A DNA stretch of 8,328 nt from Betaproteobacteria bacterium (lineage in GTDB: Bacteria; Pseudomonadota; Gammaproteobacteria; Burkholderiales; Rhodocyclaceae). The DNA lies in assembly GCA_028868235.1 (NCBI GenBank), contig JAGWUW010000095.1, forward strand, positions 1-8,328. Reading direction: 5' to 3'. The notes under the pieces are model-generated. The model worked only from the letters and a program-made list of their open reading frames with translations. It had not been told where the DNA came from and did no database searches. Below, piece by piece: positions 1-7,788 of the stretch. Made by a program: the position numbers and the translations under genes. The first letter of the stretch is position 1, and every line of letters starts with the position of its first letter.

Positions 1-1217
1 CTCATGACCATGCTGCGACGCTCGGCGCCCATCATGATCTTGTCCTTGGCCATCTCAAAGTCGTCCATATCGACCAGACGCTTGTTGCGGCGGGCGGCGA
101 ACAGTGCAGCCTCATTGACCAGATTAGCCAGGTCGGCACCGGAGAAGCCAGGCGTACCGCGCGCGATAACGTCAGCCTTGACGTCGCCGGCAATCGGCAC
201 CTTGCGCATGTGCACCTTAAGGATTTCTTCGCGGCCGCGGATATCCGGCAACGGCACGACGACCTGACGGTCGAAACGACCTGGACGCAACAGCGCGGGG
301 TCAAGGATGTCCGGACGGTTGGTCGCCGCGATGACAATGATGCCGGTATGGCCTTCGAAACCGTCCATCTCGACCAGCAATTGGTTCAGCGTCTGTTCGC
401 GCTCGTCGTTGCCGCCACCGAGGCCGGCACCACGATGGCGGCCGACGGCGTCAATTTCGTCAATAAAGATGATGCACGGCGCATGCTTCTTGGCGTTCTC
501 AAACATGTCGCGAACGCGAGCAGCACCGACGCCGACGAACATTTCGACGAAATCGGAACCGGAGATGCTAAAGAACGGCACCTTGGCTTCGCCAGCAATA
601 GCCTTGGCAAGCAGGGTCTTGCCGGTACCGGGGTTGCCTACCATCAGCACCCCCTTGGGAATGCGCCCGCCTAGCTTCTGGAATTTGGAGGGGTCGCGCA
701 GAAAATCGACAATTTCCTGAACCTCTTCCTTAGCCTCATCGCAACCAGCGACATCAACGAAGGTAATCGTGTTCTGGGCTTCATCAGTCATGCGCGCCTT
801 GGATTTGCCGAACGAGAAGGCCCCCCCCTTGCCTCCCCCCTGCATCTGGCGCATGAAGAAAACCCAGACACCAATGAGCAGCAACATGGGGAACCAGCTG
901 ACGAAGATATTCATCAGGAAGGACGGCTCTTCTTCCGGCCGCGCCTCGATCTTGACACCATTCTTTAGAAGATCGGAAACCAACCAAAGATCGGGCGGCG
1001 CGTAGGAGGTAATGCGCTTACCTTCGGTCGTTGTCGCCTTTAGCGTACGCCCCTCCATGACCACTTTGGAAATGCGCCCCGCCTTCACTTCATCAATGAA
1101 CTGCGAGTATTCGACTGCACCGGTCGCAACCTGGCGATTGTTGAACTGGTTGAAAACCGTCATCAGCACCAAGCCAATAACCAGCCAGATTGCGAGGTTT
1201 TTGAACATGTTGTTCAA
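1..1217 (-). CDS. ftsH: ATP-dependent zinc metalloprotease FtsH (partial, 3' end beyond window)
   Basis: Membrane-anchored AAA+ protease that extracts and degrades misfolded membrane proteins and short-lived regulators, acting as a hexamer in the inner membrane. About 405 codons are present. Read from a TTG start the protein begins [15 protein letters not shown] helix 1 is about residues 5-24, a periplasmic segment follows, and TM helix 2 is about 100-122. A glycine-rich linker comes next. The AAA+ module has Walker A GNPGTGKT at residues 194-201, Walker B IIFIDEID at 249-256, and the second region of homology with RPGRFDR at 311-317 supplying arginine fingers. The last residues are [16 protein letters not shown], just before the usual zinc-protease domain, so the HEXXH site lies outside the window. 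The TTG start is preferred over ATG at 1208 because AAGGAG lies 7 bases before TTG but 16 before ATG. It follows rlmE by 54 bases in the same direction, as in the known rlmE-ftsH pair. Identity is secure; only the edge truncation is notable. Confidence 0.97.
   Translation of the reverse strand, partial: MNNMFKNLAIWLVIGLVLMTVFNQFNNRQVATGAVEYSQFIDEVKAGRISKVVMEGRTLKATTTEGKRITSYAPPDLWLVSDLLKNGVKIEARPEEEPSFLMNIFVSWFPMLLLIGVWVFFMRQMQGGGKGGAFSFGKSKARMTDEAQNTITFVDVAGCDEAKEEVQEIVDFLRDPSKFQKLGGRIPKGVLMVGNPGTGKTLLAKAIAGEAKVPFFSISGSDFVEMFVGVGAARVRDMFENAKKHAPCIIFIDEIDAVGRHRGAGLGGGNDEREQTLNQLLVEMDGFEGHTGIIVIAATNRPDILDPALLRPGRFDRQVVVPLPDIRGREEILKVHMRKVPIAGDVKADVIARGTPGFSGADLANLVNEAALFAARRNKRLVDMDDFEMAKDKIMMGAERRSMVM
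821..840 (-). repeat. G8 and G6 tracts in the ftsH juxtamembrane linker
   Basis: The plus strand has C8 at 821-828 and C6 at 835-840, encoding the [10 protein letters not shown] linker between TM2 and the AAA+ domain. A Gly-rich linker is normal for FtsH; the use of GGG codons makes homopolymer runs. The frame is intact. Confidence 0.7.
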
Positions 1218-1224
1218 GCTTGCT

Positions 1225-1230
1225 CTCCTT
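1225..1230 (-). promoter_or_regulatory. Shine-Dalgarno sequence deciding the ftsH TTG start
   Basis: The minus strand reads AAGGAG here, a near-consensus ribosome binding site. It stands 7 bases before the TTG codon at 1217-1215, which is optimal, and 16 bases before the ATG at 1208-1206, which is too far. This supports initiation at TTG and an MNNM N-terminus. Confidence 0.75.
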
Positions 1231-1271
1231 CTACAGCGTAGAGCGATAAAAATGCCATTTTAAACAAACTC

Positions 1272-1889
1272 TCAGCGTAATGCTCGGCCAAGCAAATAAA
1301 GCTCGGGACTGCGATCACGCGAAGCATCCGGTTTCCGCACTGCAACAGCCTTGAACGTTTCACGCATCGAGCGCAGGAACGTCTCGTAATCAGACCCTTG
1401 GAAAACTTTGACCAGAAAAGCGCCATCCGGTTTCAAATGGGCTCGGCAAAACTCAAGGCCCAGTTCGGCCAAGTGCATCACGCGCGCCTGATCAACCAAG
1501 GGCACTCCAGACATATTGGGGGCCATATCCGACATTACAAGCCCCACCCGACGGTCGCCGAGTTTTTCTTCCAACTGATGCAGTACTTCGTCTTCGCGGA
1601 AATCCCCCTGGATGAAGAGAACACCGTGGATAGGCTCCATTTCGAGCAGATCGAGGGCGAAGACCAGACCTTGGTCGCCGACACGCTTGACTGCAACCTG
1701 AGACCAGCCGCCGGGCGTCGCCCCGAGGTCGACCACCACTTCGCCGCGTTTAAGTAACAGGTCCTTGTCGTCAATCTCCATCAACTTGAAGGCAGCCCTG
1801 GAACGCCAGCCTTCTTTCTTGGCCAACTGAACGTAGGGGTCGTTGACGTGCTCGCGCATCCAAGCTTTGCTGGTTCTGGTTCTCTTCAT
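1272..1889 (-). CDS. rlmE: 23S rRNA 2'-O-ribose U2552 methyltransferase RlmE (FtsJ/RrmJ)
   Basis: SAM-dependent enzyme that methylates the 2'-OH of the universally conserved U2552 in the A loop of 23S rRNA, a late step in 50S assembly. The 205-residue product matches the family length (about 209 in E. coli). The SAM-binding motif [14 protein letters not shown] is at residues 51-64, [10 protein letters not shown] at 119-128, and VKVFQG at 160-165. The K-D-K-E catalytic set is visible as K35, D121, K161 and E196. The frame stays open upstream to 1970, but those 27 codons overlap yhbY and are not family-like; ATG at 1889 gives [14 protein letters not shown], which aligns with known N-termini. 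The Shine-Dalgarno sequence before this ATG is weak. A possible -10 (GATAAT, minus strand, 1935-1930) lies inside the start of yhbY, but I see no convincing -35. Probably cotranscribed with ftsH; divergent from yhbY with 32 bases between starts. Confidence 0.96.
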   Translation of the reverse strand: MKRTRTSKAWMREHVNDPYVQLAKKEGWRSRAAFKLMEIDDKDLLLKRGEVVVDLGATPGGWSQVAVKRVGDQGLVFALDLLEMEPIHGVLFIQGDFREDEVLHQLEEKLGDRRVGLVMSDMAPNMSGVPLVDQARVMHLAELGLEFCRAHLKPDGAFLVKVFQGSDYETFLRSMRETFKAVAVRKPDASRDRSPELYLLGRALR

Positions 1890-1893
1890 TCGG

Positions 1894-1899
1894 TAAAAT
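1894..1899 (+). promoter_or_regulatory. possible -10 element for yhbY
   Basis: TAAAAT matches the sigma70 -10 consensus at five of six positions and would start transcription near 1906, just before the yhbY ribosome binding site. No good -35 hexamer lies 16-18 bases upstream, so this is tentative. Confidence 0.3.
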
Positions 1900-1908
1900 G
1901 CCGTTTTT

Positions 1909-1914
1909 GAAAGG
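1909..1914 (+). promoter_or_regulatory. Shine-Dalgarno sequence deciding the yhbY start
   Basis: GAAAGG stands 7 bases before ATG at 1922. The alternative in-frame ATG at 1898 has no ribosome binding site and would add an eight-residue extension (MPFLKGYS) not expected in the family. Confidence 0.6.
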
Positions 1915-1921
1915 TTATTCC

Positions 1922-2278
1922 ATGCTGCAATTATCGTCTGCTGAGCGCCGCGCTCTGCGCGCCCAGGCACACAACCTCAATCCAGTCGTTTCGATCGCCG
2001 AAAATGGCCTTACCGAAGGCGTCCTCAAGGAAATCGACAACTGCCTGAAGGCCCACGAGCTGATCAAGATCCGTGTCTATGGCGACAGCCGTGAAGACCG
2101 TATCACGTATTACGAACAGATCTGCTCCCAACTCGAGGCTGCGCCAGTCCAGCACATCGGCAAGCTGCTCGTCGTTTATCGTCACAGCCTGGAAAAGGCT
2201 GCCGCCGAAGCCAAGAAAAACGCGCCAGCACACTCCCCCGCTGCGCCCCGCCGTACCAAGCGTAGCCACCAAGGCTGA
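1922..2278 (+). CDS. yhbY: YhbY-family ribosome-associated RNA-binding protein (CRM domain)
   Basis: Small RNA-binding protein of the CRM (CRS1-YhbY) family, which associates with pre-50S ribosomal particles and is implicated in large-subunit assembly. From ATG 1922 the product is 118 residues. The CRM core covers about residues 1-95, with the family pattern [20 protein letters not shown] followed by [14 protein letters not shown] and [16 protein letters not shown] and HELIK are hallmark segments. The C-terminal tail of about 25 residues ([20 protein letters not shown] region) is Ala/Pro/Lys/Arg-rich, longer than in E. coli YhbY (97 residues), probably disordered and suited to RNA contact. 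It is the only plus-strand gene in the window, divergent from rlmE, another large-subunit maturation gene; this arrangement is also known in E. coli. Its TGA stop is immediately followed by the stop of the convergent DUF4149 gene. Confidence 0.93.
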   Translation: MLQLSSAERRALRAQAHNLNPVVSIAENGLTEGVLKEIDNCLKAHELIKIRVYGDSREDRITYYEQICSQLEAAPVQHIGKLLVVYRHSLEKAAAEAKKNAPAHSPAAPRRTKRSHQG

Positions 2279-2740
2279 TTACTTCAGTCCGCGCCCGCTC
2301 CACACCACCAGCCACAGCCCCAGCAGACTTTGCATCAGGTAGAGAATGCTGGAAATCCCGTGCCACGCGGCAAAACGGTCGCGCAGCACACTTGCCATCA
2401 CTTCACGCGGCAAGGCATCGGCCTTCAACTGTGCCATCAGTGGCTGGATACCAAACTGACTGGCGGCGGCCAGCAAACCCATGAACAGAACCAGCCAGAA
2501 GATGGCACTCTTGAAAAATCTTGTACCTGAACGGATCAGCGTGAACACGATCAGGTAAGCGGCACAGCCAAGGCTGATCCAGCCCATTAGGGCAAACAGC
2601 TTGCCGGCGACCATGCCGGCCAGTTGCCGCTCACCCAGACTGGAAAAAAGCATCGGTGCCGCAATGTAACCGATGGCCCATAGCCCACCAACCCACAAAG
2701 CAATCGTGACTAGATAGAGGGCATCGGCAAGACGGCGCAT
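2279..2740 (-). CDS. DUF4149 (TMEM205-like) inner-membrane protein
   Basis: Integral membrane protein of unknown function, 153 residues. Four hydrophobic helices are visible: about residues 6-28 (LYLVTIALWVGGLWAIGYIA), 46-69, 77-97 and 127-147. Features typical of DUF4149 proteins as I recall them are the WVGGLW motif in helix 1, a PMLFSSL segment after it, and FAAWHGIS just before helix 4. The charged loop between helices 3 and 4 (about 101-126) holds most of the polar residues. The family assignment rests on recall of the pattern, not a search. ATG 2740 lies 10 bases after the greA stop, suggesting cotranscription and perhaps translational coupling, since no clear Shine-Dalgarno sequence precedes it. 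Genes of this type are often found next to greA in betaproteobacteria. No catalytic or metal-binding signature is evident and no biochemical role can be assigned. Confidence 0.85.
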   Translation of the reverse strand: MRRLADALYLVTIALWVGGLWAIGYIAAPMLFSSLGERQLAGMVAGKLFALMGWISLGCAAYLIVFTLIRSGTRFFKSAIFWLVLFMGLLAAASQFGIQPLMAQLKADALPREVMASVLRDRFAAWHGISSILYLMQSLLGLWLVVWSGRGLK

Positions 2741-2750
2741 GACTGATTAA

Positions 2751-3227
2751 TTATTCGTAGCGGACGTCAATGATTTCGTATTCGCGCACACCACCCGGTG
2801 CCTGAACCTGGGCGATATCACCGGCATATTTGCCGATAAGCGCCCGGGCAACCGGTGAATTCACGGAAATTTTGCCGTTCTTGATGTCAGCCTCATCTTC
2901 GCCAACGATCTGATAGGTGACGCTGTCGCCGGTGTCCTGGTCCTCCATTTCGACAGTTGCCCCGAACACGCAGCGACCGTCCGCATCAAGCATTTTCGGA
3001 TCGATGATCTGGGCATTCGACAGCTTTCCCTCGACTTCCTGGATACGCCCTTCAATGAAGCCCTGACGCTCCTTGGCGGCATCATATTCGGCATTTTCCG
3101 ACAAGTCGCCATGCGAACGCGCCTCAGCAATCGCCGCCACCACGTTAGGACGATCAATGGTTTTCAGGCGATGAAGTTCCTCACGCAGTTTCTCTGCACC
3201 GGTCACGGTCAACGGTACTTTGCTCAT
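2751..3227 (-). CDS. greA: transcription elongation factor GreA
   Basis: Cleavage factor that enters the secondary channel of RNA polymerase and stimulates removal of 3' RNA from backtracked complexes, rescuing arrested transcription. The product has 158 residues, the standard length. The N-terminal coiled coil spans about residues 1-75, with tip motif [13 protein letters not shown] at 39-51; the acidic tip residues D41 and E44 that coordinate the catalytic Mg2+ are present. The C-terminal FKBP-like domain covers about 80-158, with [14 protein letters not shown] as the conserved end-region motif. ATG 3227 is preceded by GGA seven bases upstream in an A-rich stretch. It lies 66 bases after carB with a terminator between, so it needs its own promoter or readthrough; no clear promoter is visible in the gap. 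The DUF4149 gene follows after 10 bases. Confidence 0.97.
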   Translation of the reverse strand: MSKVPLTVTGAEKLREELHRLKTIDRPNVVAAIAEARSHGDLSENAEYDAAKERQGFIEGRIQEVEGKLSNAQIIDPKMLDADGRCVFGATVEMEDQDTGDSVTYQIVGEDEADIKNGKISVNSPVARALIGKYAGDIAQVQAPGGVREYEIIDVRYE

Positions 3228-3239
3228 ATTTTTTCCAGC

Positions 3240-3283
3240 AAAAGCAAAACCGCCGGCGCCCGGAAAGGGGCTACCCGGCGGTT
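3240..3283 (-). terminator. Rho-independent terminator after carB
   Basis: On the minus strand AACCGCCGG (3283-3275) pairs with CCGGCGGTT (3256-3248), a 9-bp GC-rich stem. The loop contains a smaller GGGC/GCCC-like stem. The 3' side runs into TTTTGCTTTT (3249-3240), an interrupted U tract. It sits 11 bases past the carB stop and before greA, so it probably ends the carAB transcript, perhaps incompletely. Confidence 0.8.
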
Positions 3284-3293
3284 CGGGTTGGTT

Positions 3294-6200
3294 TTAGTGA
3301 AGCTGCGAATGCAGCGCCTGGATCGGATACACCACAAGTTCACCTAGATGGCGGATACCTTCAGCAGCCGCTTCCGCCCCCCAGATCGTCGTATACATGG
3401 TCACCCGTGCCTGCAGGCCTGAAGTACGGATCGAACGCGAATCATTAATCGCACCACGCTTTTCTTCCACAGTATTGATGATCAGGGCGATTTCGTCGTT
3501 CTTGATCATATCGACGACATGTGGACGGCCTTCGGTAACCTTGTTGACCTGCTGCACCGGCAGGCCGGCCGCCTCAATGGCGTGCGCCGTGCCGCGCGTG
3601 GCTGACAACTGGAAACCGGCATCATGCAGATGGCGTGCGATCTCGATGGCCTTGGCTTTGTCGCTATCCTTGACCGACAGGAAGACCTTCCCTGACCGCG
3701 GTAACTTGACGCCAGCCGCTAGCTGCGACTTGACAAAGGCCTCGGCAAAGGTCACGCCGACGCCCATAACTTCCCCAGTGGACTTCATTTCCGGACCGAG
3801 AATGGTATCGACGCCAGGGAACTTGACGAAGGGGAAAACGGCCTCCTTGACCGAGAAATACGGTGGGATAACCTCCTTCGCCACGCCCTGCTCCTTGAGG
3901 CTGCGGCCGGACATGCAGCGCGCGGCAATCTTGGCCAGCTGCAGGCCGGTGGCCTTCGAGACGTAGGGCACGGTTCGTGAGGCACGGGGATTGACTTCCA
4001 GGACGTAGACATCGTTGTCCTTGATCGCGAACTGGACATTCATCAGACCGCAGACATTTAGGGCCTTGGCCATCAGCTTGGTTTGGCGGCGCAGTTCATC
4101 CTGCACAGCGGCGGATAGCGAGTACGGCGGTAGCGAGCAGGCCGAGTCACCGGAGTGCACGCCGGCCTGCTCGATGTGTTCCATGACGCCGCCGATGATC
4201 ACTTCTTCGCCATCGGACAGAGCATCGACGTCGCACTCGACAGCGTCGTTCAGGAAGCGATCGAGGAGCACCGGCGAATCGTTGGAAACCTTGACCGCTT
4301 CACGCATGTAGCGCTCGAGGTCCTTCTGTTCATGAACGATCTCCATGGCCCGGCCACCGAGCACGTAGGATGGACGAACCACCAGCGGATAGCCGATTTC
4401 CTGCGCCAGACGGAGCGCATCCTCTTCGGTGCGGGCAGTGCGGTTGGGCGGCTGCTTCAAACCAAGGTCGTGCAGTAGTTTCTGGAAGCGTTCGCGGTCT
4501 TCGGCGATGTCGATGGATTCCGGAGTCGTACCGATGATCGGCACGCCGTTGGCTTCCAGAGCCAGCGCCAGTTTCAACGGAGTCTGGCCGCCGTACTGTA
4601 CGATGACGCCGACCGGTTTTTCGATGGCGCAGATTTCCAGCACGTCTTCCAAGGTCAGCGGCTCGAAATACAGACGGTCGGAAGTGTCGTAGTCAGTGGA
4701 CACGGTTTCCGGGTTGCAGTTGACCATAATGGTTTCGTAACCGTCTTCGCGCATGGCCATGGCGGCATGTACGCAGCAGTAGTCGAACTCTATGCCCTGG
4801 CCGATGCGGTTCGGACCGCCGCCCAGCACCATGATTTTCTTCTTGTCAGTCGGCTGAGCCTCGCACTCATCCTCGTACGTCGAGTACATATAAGCCGTGC
4901 CGGTGGCGAATTCCGCAGCGCAAGTATCGACGCGCTTGTAGACCGGGCGCACCTTCAACTCATGGCGACGCTCGCGGACGGCGGCTTCGCTGGTCTTGGT
5001 CAGATGGGCCAGACGGCGATCGGCGAAGCCCTTGCGCTTCAGGTAGCGCAGCTCTTCGGCCGAGAAGGATGCCAGTTCGCGCTTCTCGATCTGCAGTTCC
5101 AGATCGACGATTTCCTTAATCTGAACCAGGAACCACGGGTCGATCTTGGTCAATTCGAAAACCTTCTCAACGGTCATGCCGACACCGAAGGCATCGGCGA
5201 CGTACCACAGACGGTCCGGCGACGGACGGGCCAGTTGTTCATCAATAGTTTCCGGATCGACCGACTTCAGGTTGAAGCCATCAACACCGACTTCCAGGCC
5301 GCGCAGCGCCTTCTGCAGCGATTCCTGAAAGGTGCGGCCGATGGCCATCACTTCACCGACCGACTTCATCTGCGTGGTCAGCGTCGAATCAGCCTGGGGA
5401 AATTTCTCGAAAGCGAAACGTGGCACCTTGGTGACGACGTAGTCGATCGACGGCTCGAACGACGCCGGCGTCTTGCCGCCGGTGATGTCATTGGCCAGCT
5501 CGTCGAGCGTATAGCCGACAGCCAGCTTGGCGGCGATCTTCGCGATTGGGAAGCCGGTAGCCTTGGAGGCCAAGGCCGACGAACGCGAAACGCGCGGGTT
5601 CATCTCGATGACGATCATCCGACCGTCCTTCGGATTGATCGAGAACTGCACGTTGGAGCCGCCGGTATCGACACCGATTTCGCGCAGCACGGCGATCGAG
5701 GCGTTACGCAGGATCTGGTATTCCTTGTCGGTCAATGTCTGGGCCGGTGCGACGGTGATCGAGTCGCCAGTGTGCACCCCCATCGGGTCGAGGTTTTCGA
5801 TCGAGCAGATGATGATGCAGTTGTCCGCCTTGTCGCGAACAACTTCCATTTCGTATTCCTTCCAACCGAGCAACGACTCTTCAATCAGCAGTTCGTTGGT
5901 CGGCGAGGCTTCGAGACCTCGCTTGCAGATGGTCTCGAACTCTTCCATGTTGTAGGCGATGCCGCCGCCCGTGCCGCCGAGCGTGAAGGACGGGCGGATG
6001 ATGGTCGGGAAGCCGATCGCGGCCTGCACCTGGTAGGCCTCTTCCATGCTGTGAGCCGTGGCCGACTTGGCGGAACCAAGACCAATCTTGGTCATCGCAT
6101 CCTTGAATTTCTGGCGGTCCTCGGCCTTGTCGATGGCCTCCTTCGAGGCTCCGATCAGTTCGACGCCGAATTTGGCCAGCACGCCTTCGCGGTCGAGGTC

Positions 6201-6500
6201 GAGGGCGCAATTCAGCGCAGTCTGGCCTCCCATGGTTGGGAGCAGCGCATCCGGACGCTCCTTTTCGATGATCTTGGCGACGACCTGCCAAGTAATTGGC
6301 TCGATGTAGGTCACATCGGCCATTTCCGGGTCGGTCATGATGGTCGCAGGGTTGGAGTTAACCAAGATGACCTTGTAACCCTCCTCGCGCAGCGCCTTGC
6401 AGGCCTGCGCACCGGAATAGTCGAATTCGCAGGCCTGACCAATGATGATCGGGCCCGCGCCAATAATCAAAACACTCTTTATGTCTGTACGTTTCGGCAT
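3294..6500 (-). CDS. carB: carbamoyl-phosphate synthase large subunit CarB
   Basis: Cytoplasmic synthetase subunit that uses two ATP, bicarbonate and ammonia delivered by CarA to make carbamoyl phosphate for pyrimidines and arginine. The product has 1068 residues (E. coli 1073) and is uninterrupted. The two homologous ATP-grasp halves are visible: the carboxy-phosphate half, about 1-400, begins [20 protein letters not shown] and contains [12 protein letters not shown] and [18 protein letters not shown]; the carbamoyl-phosphate half, about 555-935, begins [20 protein letters not shown] and contains [11 protein letters not shown] and [18 protein letters not shown]. An oligomerisation region lies between them. 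The C-terminal MGS-like allosteric domain (about 936-1068) keeps [17 protein letters not shown] and LIINT, the segments that in E. coli bind UMP, IMP and ornithine, so feedback control is probably conserved. ATG 6500 follows the carA stop by 15 bases in the same frame, with a degenerate GAGAG ribosome binding site in the gap. Cotranscribed with carA; a terminator follows. Confidence 0.99.
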   Translation of the reverse strand: MPKRTDIKSVLIIGAGPIIIGQACEFDYSGAQACKALREEGYKVILVNSNPATIMTDPEMADVTYIEPITWQVVAKIIEKERPDALLPTMGGQTALNCALDLDREGVLAKFGVELIGASKEAIDKAEDRQKFKDAMTKIGLGSAKSATAHSMEEAYQVQAAIGFPTIIRPSFTLGGTGGGIAYNMEEFETICKRGLEASPTNELLIEESLLGWKEYEMEVVRDKADNCIIICSIENLDPMGVHTGDSITVAPAQTLTDKEYQILRNASIAVLREIGVDTGGSNVQFSINPKDGRMIVIEMNPRVSRSSALASKATGFPIAKIAAKLAVGYTLDELANDITGGKTPASFEPSIDYVVTKVPRFAFEKFPQADSTLTTQMKSVGEVMAIGRTFQESLQKALRGLEVGVDGFNLKSVDPETIDEQLARPSPDRLWYVADAFGVGMTVEKVFELTKIDPWFLVQIKEIVDLELQIEKRELASFSAEELRYLKRKGFADRRLAHLTKTSEAAVRERRHELKVRPVYKRVDTCAAEFATGTAYMYSTYEDECEAQPTDKKKIMVLGGGPNRIGQGIEFDYCCVHAAMAMREDGYETIMVNCNPETVSTDYDTSDRLYFEPLTLEDVLEICAIEKPVGVIVQYGGQTPLKLALALEANGVPIIGTTPESIDIAEDRERFQKLLHDLGLKQPPNRTARTEEDALRLAQEIGYPLVVRPSYVLGGRAMEIVHEQKDLERYMREAVKVSNDSPVLLDRFLNDAVECDVDALSDGEEVIIGGVMEHIEQAGVHSGDSACSLPPYSLSAAVQDELRRQTKLMAKALNVCGLMNVQFAIKDNDVYVLEVNPRASRTVPYVSKATGLQLAKIAARCMSGRSLKEQGVAKEVIPPYFSVKEAVFPFVKFPGVDTILGPEMKSTGEVMGVGVTFAEAFVKSQLAAGVKLPRSGKVFLSVKDSDKAKAIEIARHLHDAGFQLSATRGTAHAIEAAGLPVQQVNKVTEGRPHVVDMIKNDEIALIINTVEEKRGAINDSRSIRTSGLQARVTMYTTIWGAEAAAEGIRHLGELVVYPIQALHSQLH

Positions 6501-6515
6501 TTCTTTACTCTCGCC

Positions 6516-7673
6516 TTATTGCGCCGGCTGCAGCGCGGCAACACCACGCGTCATGGTGTCCAGGAAGCGGTCAAACAGGTAGGCCACGTCGTGCGGACCG
6601 GGGCTGGCCTCGGGGTGCCCCTGGAAGGAGAAGGCCGGCACGTCGGTGCGGGCGATGCCCTGCAGGGAACCATCAAATAGCGAGACATGCGTGACCCGCA
6701 GATTAGCCGGCAGCGAATCGATATCGGCAGCAAAACCGTGGTTCTGGCTTGTAATCAGCACTTGGCCCGTATCCATATCCTTGACCGGGTGGTTGGCACC
6801 GTGGTGACCGAACTTCATCTTGGCCGTCTTGGCACCGGAGGCCAGCGCCAGCAACTGGTGGCCGAGGCAAATACCGAAGGTTGGCACGCCGCGTTCGAGG
6901 AATTCGCGAATGGCGGTGATAGCGTAGTCACACGGCTCCGGGTCTCCCGGGCCATTGGATAGGAAAACCCCGTCTGGGTTCATGGCCAACACCTCGGCGG
7001 CTGGTGTCTGGGCCGGCACCACGGTCAGTCGGCAGCCGCGCTCGGTCAACATGCGCAGAATGTTGCGCTTAACACCAAAATCGTAAGCTACGACATGGAA
7101 ACGCGGCTCGGCGGCCGGTTTATAGCCTTTCAGGGTCCATTCGGCTTCGGTCCACGGATAGCTCTCCTTGGCAGAAACCACCTTGGCCAGATCCATGCCG
7201 CTCAAGCCCGGGAAGGCGCGCGCCATGGCCAGCGCCTTGGACTCGTCGACCTCACCAGCCAGGATGCAACCGGCTTGGGCGCCCTTCTCGCGAAGAATAC
7301 GGGTCAGCTTGCGAGTGTCGATACCCGCAATGGCGACGATAGCGTGCTTCTTCAGGTAGGACGACAGGTCATCCTGCGTACGCCAGTTAGACGCAACCAG
7401 CGGCAAGTCGCGGATGACTAGGCCGGCAGCGTAGTTAGCATTGGATTCAAAATCCTCCGCGTTGCAACCGGTATTACCGATATGCGGGTAGGTCAGGGTG
7501 ACGATCTGGCGACAATAGGACGGATCGGTAAGAATCTCCTGGTAGCCAGACATGGCGGTATTGAACACCACTTCGCCACTGGTTACGCCATCAGCGCCGA
7601 TGGATTGGCCCTTGAAAACTGTTCCGTCGGCGAGGGCGAGAACGGCGGGTGTGAATGAGGGCAGCAGTGACAC
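6516..7673 (-). CDS. carA: carbamoyl-phosphate synthase small (glutaminase) subunit CarA
   Basis: Class I glutamine amidotransferase subunit that hydrolyses glutamine and channels ammonia to CarB. The product has 385 residues, about the family length. The N-terminal CPSase small-subunit domain is about 1-150, with [12 protein letters not shown] at 42-53 and [10 protein letters not shown] at 116-125. The GATase domain covers about 190-375: SNGPGDP at 239-245, the nucleophile elbow GICLGHQ at 267-273 with Cys269, and [12 protein letters not shown] at 351-362 with His353 and Glu355 completing the triad. The start is GTG (7673-7671), with GGAG seven bases upstream; no in-frame ATG gives a better N-terminus. 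It is the first gene after a predicted promoter at 7757-7786 and is followed by carB after 15 bases, a classical carAB operon. Confidence 0.98.
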   Translation of the reverse strand: MSLLPSFTPAVLALADGTVFKGQSIGADGVTSGEVVFNTAMSGYQEILTDPSYCRQIVTLTYPHIGNTGCNAEDFESNANYAAGLVIRDLPLVASNWRTQDDLSSYLKKHAIVAIAGIDTRKLTRILREKGAQAGCILAGEVDESKALAMARAFPGLSGMDLAKVVSAKESYPWTEAEWTLKGYKPAAEPRFHVVAYDFGVKRNILRMLTERGCRLTVVPAQTPAAEVLAMNPDGVFLSNGPGDPEPCDYAITAIREFLERGVPTFGICLGHQLLALASGAKTAKMKFGHHGANHPVKDMDTGQVLITSQNHGFAADIDSLPANLRVTHVSLFDGSLQGIARTDVPAFSFQGHPEASPGPHDVAYLFDRFLDTMTRGVAALQPAQ

Positions 7674-7680
7674 GTCGGCT

Positions 7681-7684
7681 CTCC
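7681..7684 (-). promoter_or_regulatory. ribosome binding site for the carA GTG start
   Basis: The minus strand reads GGAG seven bases before the GTG codon at 7673. It supports the non-ATG start and disfavours the out-of-frame ATG at 7705, which has no such site. Confidence 0.65.
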
Positions 7685-7710
7685 AAATATTTTCTGCTTA
7701 TTCATGTGCC

Positions 7711-7738
7711 AAGCGGGAAGGCTTGCGCCTCCCCGCTT
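7711..7738 (-). promoter_or_regulatory. strong GCAA-loop hairpin in the predicted carAB leader
   Basis: On the minus strand AAGCGGGGAGGC (7738-7727) pairs with GCCTTCCCGCTT (7722-7711) around a GCAA loop: 12 base pairs including one G-U, capped by a GNRA-type tetraloop. It begins about 12 bases after the predicted transcription start and ends 37 bases before the carA GTG. No U run follows it on the minus strand, so it does not look like a finished terminator. It may stabilise the 5' end or take part in leader control, or be a remnant end signal for the upstream kinase gene. Read on the plus strand, TTTTT occurs four bases after the stem, but no plus-strand gene here needs a terminator. Confidence 0.6.
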
Positions 7739-7756
7739 GTGCTTTTTAACCTTCCT

Positions 7757-7786
7757 ATTTTAGCTGAAAAGTGCCTTTTCAGGCAA
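7757..7786 (-). promoter_or_regulatory. predicted sigma70-type promoter for carAB
   Basis: The minus strand shows TTGCCT (7786-7781; four of six matches to TTGACA) and TAAAAT (7762-7757; five of six to TATAAT) separated by 18 bases. This predicts a start near 7750 and a leader of about 77 bases to carA. It begins just past the stop codon of the upstream kinase gene. The spacer contains a perfect inverted repeat, a possible operator. Confidence 0.6.
7764..7782. repeat. perfect 8-bp inverted repeat in the carAB promoter spacer
   Basis: CTGAAAAG (7764-7771), three bases, CTTTTCAG (7775-7782): a perfect dyad lying almost wholly between the predicted -35 and -10 of carAB. A repressor bound there would block polymerase. 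On the minus strand an overlapping alternative stem TGCCT-GAAA-AGGCA is possible, but it would lie upstream of the predicted transcription start, so a DNA operator is the simpler reading. No U run follows on the minus strand, so it is not a convincing kinase terminator. Confidence 0.5.
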
Positions 7787-7788
7787 AT

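Noticed and set aside
821..840. G8/G6 tracts in ftsH as a phase-variation switch
   Set aside because: A Gly-rich linker is normal in FtsH, the runs are shorter, and switching off a usually essential protease would be unlikely to be selected.
1890..1970. N-terminal extension of rlmE to ATG 1970
   Set aside because: It overlaps the divergent yhbY start, and the 27 extra residues do not fit the family. The ATG at 1889 gives the expected length and N-terminus.
1931..2366. Minus-strand open frames across yhbY and the end of the DUF4149 gene
   Set aside because: Shadows of the plus-strand yhbY, which has clear CRM motifs and a good ribosome binding site; their translations match nothing recognisable.
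4767..6680. 637-codon open frame on the plus strand, antisense to carB and the end of carA
   Set aside because: It is codon-aligned with the sense frame (its first base faces the third base of the carA/carB codons), and carA and carB share that frame. Antisense stops would need sense TTA, CTA or TCA codons, which GC-rich genes avoid. The translation shows no recognisable domain, while the sense strand encodes perfect CarB and CarA.
7550..7705. ATG at 7705 (minus strand) opening a 40-codon frame that overlaps the carA start out of frame
   Set aside because: No Shine-Dalgarno sequence precedes it, whereas GGAG serves the carA GTG. The peptide shows no leader-peptide character such as runs of arginine codons.
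7711..7738. Hairpin as a Rho-independent terminator of the upstream kinase gene
   Set aside because: On the kinase strand the stem is followed by GGCACATGAA rather than a U tract; the only T run is on the other strand, where no gene ends.
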